A program made the translations under genes and the position numbers. A model generated the notes under the pieces. The model ran no database searches. It was not told the origin of the DNA and worked only from the letters and a program-made list of their open reading frames with translations. From Pseudomonas sp. PGPPP3 (lineage in GTDB: Bacteria > Pseudomonadota > Gammaproteobacteria > Pseudomonadales > Pseudomonadaceae), in contig NKIE01000125.1 in the NCBI GenBank assembly GCA_002256055.1, forward strand, positions 688 to 7,607: a stretch of DNA of 6,920 nucleotides. The letters are read 5' to 3'. Of the stretch, positions 5,904-6,920 are shown piece after piece. Every line of letters begins with the position of its first letter. Within the stretch, counting starts at the first letter, position 1.

Positions 5904-6178
5904 CTGTAAGTCCTGTTTTAGCCTTGGCGTTGTCGCGGCACCACGGATGACGGCAAGTCCAGGCGGCTCGACGAGTTCCGGCAGCAAACTAAGGGAAGCT
6001 AGTCTTTTGCCGCGACTCGGTCCACTGACCGCTTTTGGCCGGTTGCGGCCTGTCGTGACGGCGTCTCCTACGTGCTCTGGCGAGCAAATTGCTGGTCAGA
6101 TGAGTGCAATTGCATATTGGCAACAGCAACAGACAGCCCCATCCGCACGAAAGCTGTTTGCCCCGACGACATAGCCTA
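5904..6178. other. Non-coding stretch with no supportable gene
   Basis: Several short open frames cross this stretch on both strands, but none has a ribosome site or a protein-like composition. Two small palindromes are visible, AGCAA-A-TTGCT at 6083-6093 and TGCAATTGCA at 6105-6114. One truncated intergenic repeat at 6026-6061 is listed separately. It may be decayed DNA between the minus-strand gene and the 32-bp array. Confidence 0.5.
6026..6061. repeat. Truncated CTTTTGGCCG intergenic repeat, copy 3
   Basis: TGACCG then CTTTTGGCCG (6032-6041), followed by GTTGCGGCCTGTCGTGACGG, matches the left arm and loop of the element I recall from Pseudomonas intergenic regions. The expected right arm, CGGCCAAAAG, is missing downstream. 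It suggests truncation by rearrangement before the array begins. Confidence 0.45.
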
Positions 6179-6379
6179 ATATCGCAGGGGCACGCGGCGA
6201 CACCCTAGGTGTGTCGCATGCGCTAGCCGCGATACCCACCGAGTGTCGCAGACTCGGTTTGCGACACTCGGTGGGTATCGCAAACACGCGCTGCGATACG
6301 CTGGCCATGTCACATGCAGCTAGCTGCGATACACCCCGCATGTCGCAGCTGCGGCTTGCGACACACTTACTATGCCGCA
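6179..6379. repeat. 32-bp-period array of alternating inverted 8-bp motifs
   Basis: TGCGAYAC-like motifs start at 6196, 6228, 6260, 6292, 6325 and 6357. The reverse-complement motif GTRTCGCA starts at 6179, 6211, 6243, 6275, 6307, 6340 and (degenerate, ATGCCGCA) 6372. The gap from forward to reverse motif is always 7 bp. The gap from reverse to next forward motif is 9 bp (10 once). The period is therefore 32, 32, 32, 33, 32 bp. Most copies match at 7 or 8 of 8 positions (6307 is ATGTCACA). The gaps vary, so this is neither a CRISPR nor a simple tandem duplication. A 96/97-bp higher-order repeat is suggested: 6211-6242 and 6307-6339 agree at about 26 of 32 positions by hand. Equal spacing on one helical face suggests cooperative protein binding, as in operator, partition or replication-origin arrays. 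The function is unknown. Confidence 0.85.
6229..6281. repeat. Perfect 22-bp-arm palindrome at the centre of the array
   Basis: The arms 6229-6250 and 6260-6281 are exact reverse complements, including the otherwise variable 7-base gaps (CCACCGA against TCGGTGG). The 9-base spacer GACTCGGTT can extend pairing by three more pairs (G-T, A-T, C-G) to leave a TCG loop. As DNA it could extrude a cruciform; as RNA from either strand it would be a very stable hairpin of about 25 bp. Confidence 0.9.
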
Positions 6380-6382
6380 TGG

Positions 6383-6560
6383 GGCATTAGCAGTGCCTGG
6401 TCAGGCACCGAAAGCAGCCGGAAGTGGCACCATCACCGCCACCTCTGGCGCAAAGAGTGCCAATACCGGCACTGCTTTTATTGGTTATATTTCGACATCA
6501 AAACGATATAAATCAATTGCTTACATCAAAAATATACAACCTAAACCTCGACCAATGGCA
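6383..6560. other. Non-coding stretch: GGCAC-phased segment then AT-rich patch
   Basis: From 6383 to 6472, GGCAY/GGCGC words recur at 6383, 6404, 6426, 6447 and 6468, that is every 21-22 bp. GTGCCTG-GT-CAGGCAC (6393-6408 region) and GTGCC...GGCAC (6457-6472) form small hairpins. From about 6475 to 6545 the sequence turns markedly AT-rich (TTATTGGTTATATTTC, CGATATAAATCAATT), unlike both flanks. Such a patch can be a promoter, a melting region or a foreign junction. No open frame here is convincing. Confidence 0.4.
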
Positions 6561-6631
6561 AGCATTTTTGAAATGCATCGATTCTTGAGGCATCGCCTCT
6601 GCCGGGCTTAGTGCCACCGAGCTCGCCCCTT

Positions 6632-6656
6632 CAGCGCTTGGCGCTGGCTGCTTTTT
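6632..6656 (+). terminator. Terminator-like hairpin with T-tract
   Basis: CAGCGC-TTG-GCGCTG (6632-6646) is followed after GCTGC by TTTTT (6652-6656). The five-base gap before the T-tract is longer than ideal. No plus-strand gene ends nearby, so it may insulate the region to its right or be part of a larger structure. Confidence 0.4.
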
Positions 6657-6668
6657 GATTTTGATGAC

Positions 6669-6689
6669 AAAACGCTTGCGCGCGTTTTT
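6669..6689. terminator. Bidirectional terminator-like hairpin
   Basis: AAAACGC (6669-6675) and GCGTTTT (6682-6688) form a 7-bp stem with loop TTGCGC. The T-run extends to 6689 on the plus strand and there is a matching run on the minus strand. It directly follows the preceding hairpin. The stem is short and half A-T, so strength is uncertain. Confidence 0.4.
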
Positions 6690-6724
6690 GCTCACGGCGC
6701 ACGCTGAATGTAGATGAAGTGGGC

Positions 6725-6769
6725 GCGCGAGTAGAAACGCACAACCCATACTCGCGGCGCGAGTATGGG
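6725..6769. repeat. Strong 11-bp hairpin plus direct repeat GCGCGAGTA
   Basis: CCCATACTCGC (6745-6755) and GCGAGTATGGG (6759-6769) are exact complements around GGC. The word GCGCGAGTA occurs at 6725-6733 and again at 6757-6765 within the right arm, 32 bp apart. The hairpin has no T-tract after it (GGCGGTGG follows), so it is structural or a protein site rather than a terminator. Confidence 0.7.
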
Positions 6770-6807
6770 GGCGGTGGAACAGTTCAGGCGTAACGGGAAA
6801 ACATGGA

Positions 6808-6858
6808 GCGAAGGCGGAAGGGTTTCAGTGAAGACTGAGCTGCTTCACCGCCCTTCGC
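6808..6858. promoter_or_regulatory. Two-tier stem-loop upstream of the partial right-edge ORF
   Basis: GCGAAGGCGG (6808-6817) pairs with CCGCCCTTCGC (6848-6858) with one bulged C. Inside it GTGAAG (6828-6833) pairs with CTTCAC (6843-6848). The inner and outer stems share C6848, so they compete slightly. The structure ends about 40 bases before the possible ATG at 6898 and would lie in its leader RNA. Confidence 0.45.
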
Positions 6859-6897
6859 GTAGCGGCTTAGCTTTGTCATCAAAAACAACAAAAAGAG

Positions 6898-6920
6898 ATG
6901 ACGACCATGCAAACCAATAC
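6898..6920 (+). CDS. Possible start of a gene cut by the right edge
   Basis: ATG at 6898 opens a frame MTTMQTN... that runs off the window, with a second in-frame ATG at 6907. AAAAAGAG precedes 6898 directly, and GAG sits about ten bases before 6907, so 6907 may be the better start. Only seven full codons are visible. The beginning 'MTTMQTNT' and the long structured non-coding leader remind me of a DUF3577/STY4534-type integrative-element protein gene. That is a weak recollection and cannot be supported from so few residues. Confidence 0.3.

Larger units (their letters stand above)
6659..6884. repeat. 13-bp inverted repeat bounding a structured 200-bp segment
   Basis: TTTTGATGACAAA at 6659-6671 and its exact complement TTTGTCATCAAAA at 6872-6884 flank about 200 bp. 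Beyond the core, similarity continues on the outer side (CTTTTTGA on the left against a CTTTTTGTTG complement on the right) with a 3-4 base offset. The enclosed DNA holds two strong hairpins (6745-6769 and 6808-6858) and no gene. Both copies lie outside any coding sequence. Confidence 0.65.

Noticed and set aside
5808..5987. N-terminal extension of the minus-strand gene to 5987
   Set aside because: The added 60 residues look random and are coded through the dyads. GAGGAG sits right before ATG 5807.
6179..6379. CRISPR array
   Set aside because: The conserved words are only 8 bp and alternate in orientation. The gaps are 7-10 bp, far too short for spacers, and no cas gene is present.
6179..6379. 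Integron attC site cluster
   Set aside because: No RYYYAAC/GTTRRRY core pair is present and there are no cassette genes between the dyads.
6096..6380. Minus-strand open frame of 94 codons across the array
   Set aside because: Its repetitive peptide (CDM..VSQ words) follows directly from the DNA motif repeat. It has no ribosome site, and the one-base slip in the array would change its frame.
6372..6611. Plus-strand open frame of 79 codons after the array
   Set aside because: It crosses a sharp shift from GC-rich to AT-rich DNA, lacks a ribosome site, and its peptide has no protein-like pattern.

Overview
The window looks like accessory DNA from a gammaproteobacterium, most probably a Pseudomonas of the fluorescens/putida/syringae kind. 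The evidence is moderately GC-rich coding DNA, the style of the Crp/Fnr and GAF-GGDEF proteins, and an intergenic element built on CTTTTGGCCG/CGGCCAAAAG that I remember as common between Pseudomonas genes. This is inference from reading alone, with no search. There are six complete protein genes, one gene cut by the left edge and possibly one cut by the right edge. I found no rRNA, tRNA, CRISPR array, transposase or integrase.

Left third (1-1590): an XRE-type regulator runs leftward off the edge. It diverges from a tight three-gene rightward operon (309-770, 786-1190, 1192-1590) of small soluble proteins without a recognisable catalytic motif. A helix-turn-helix regulator facing a compact operon of unknowns is a usual layout on prophages and islands. 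The operon may be an uncharacterised module.

Middle (1823-4960): a secreted orphan substrate-binding protein (minus strand) diverges from a Crp/Fnr-type regulator (plus). Further right is a soluble GAF-GGDEF diguanylate cyclase with intact catalytic and product-inhibition sites. The three could form a small signalling neighbourhood (periplasmic sensing, transcription, c-di-GMP), but only proximity links them. The intergenic gaps hold several dyads and hairpins.

Right third (5088-6920): a 239-residue helical protein of unknown function (minus strand) has overlapping dyads upstream. About 1.1 kb without a convincing gene follows. It contains the most striking object in the window: an array at 6179-6379 in which the 8-bp motif TGCGAYAC and its reverse complement GTRTCGCA alternate with gaps of 7 and 9 bp. 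This gives a near-exact 32-bp period, about three helical turns, and a perfect 22-bp-arm palindrome sits at its centre. After an AT-rich patch come two terminator-like hairpins and a segment bounded by a 13-bp inverted repeat. That segment contains two more strong hairpins and leads to a partial ORF at the edge. The right end has the feel of the start of an integrative-element gene block, but this is a guess.
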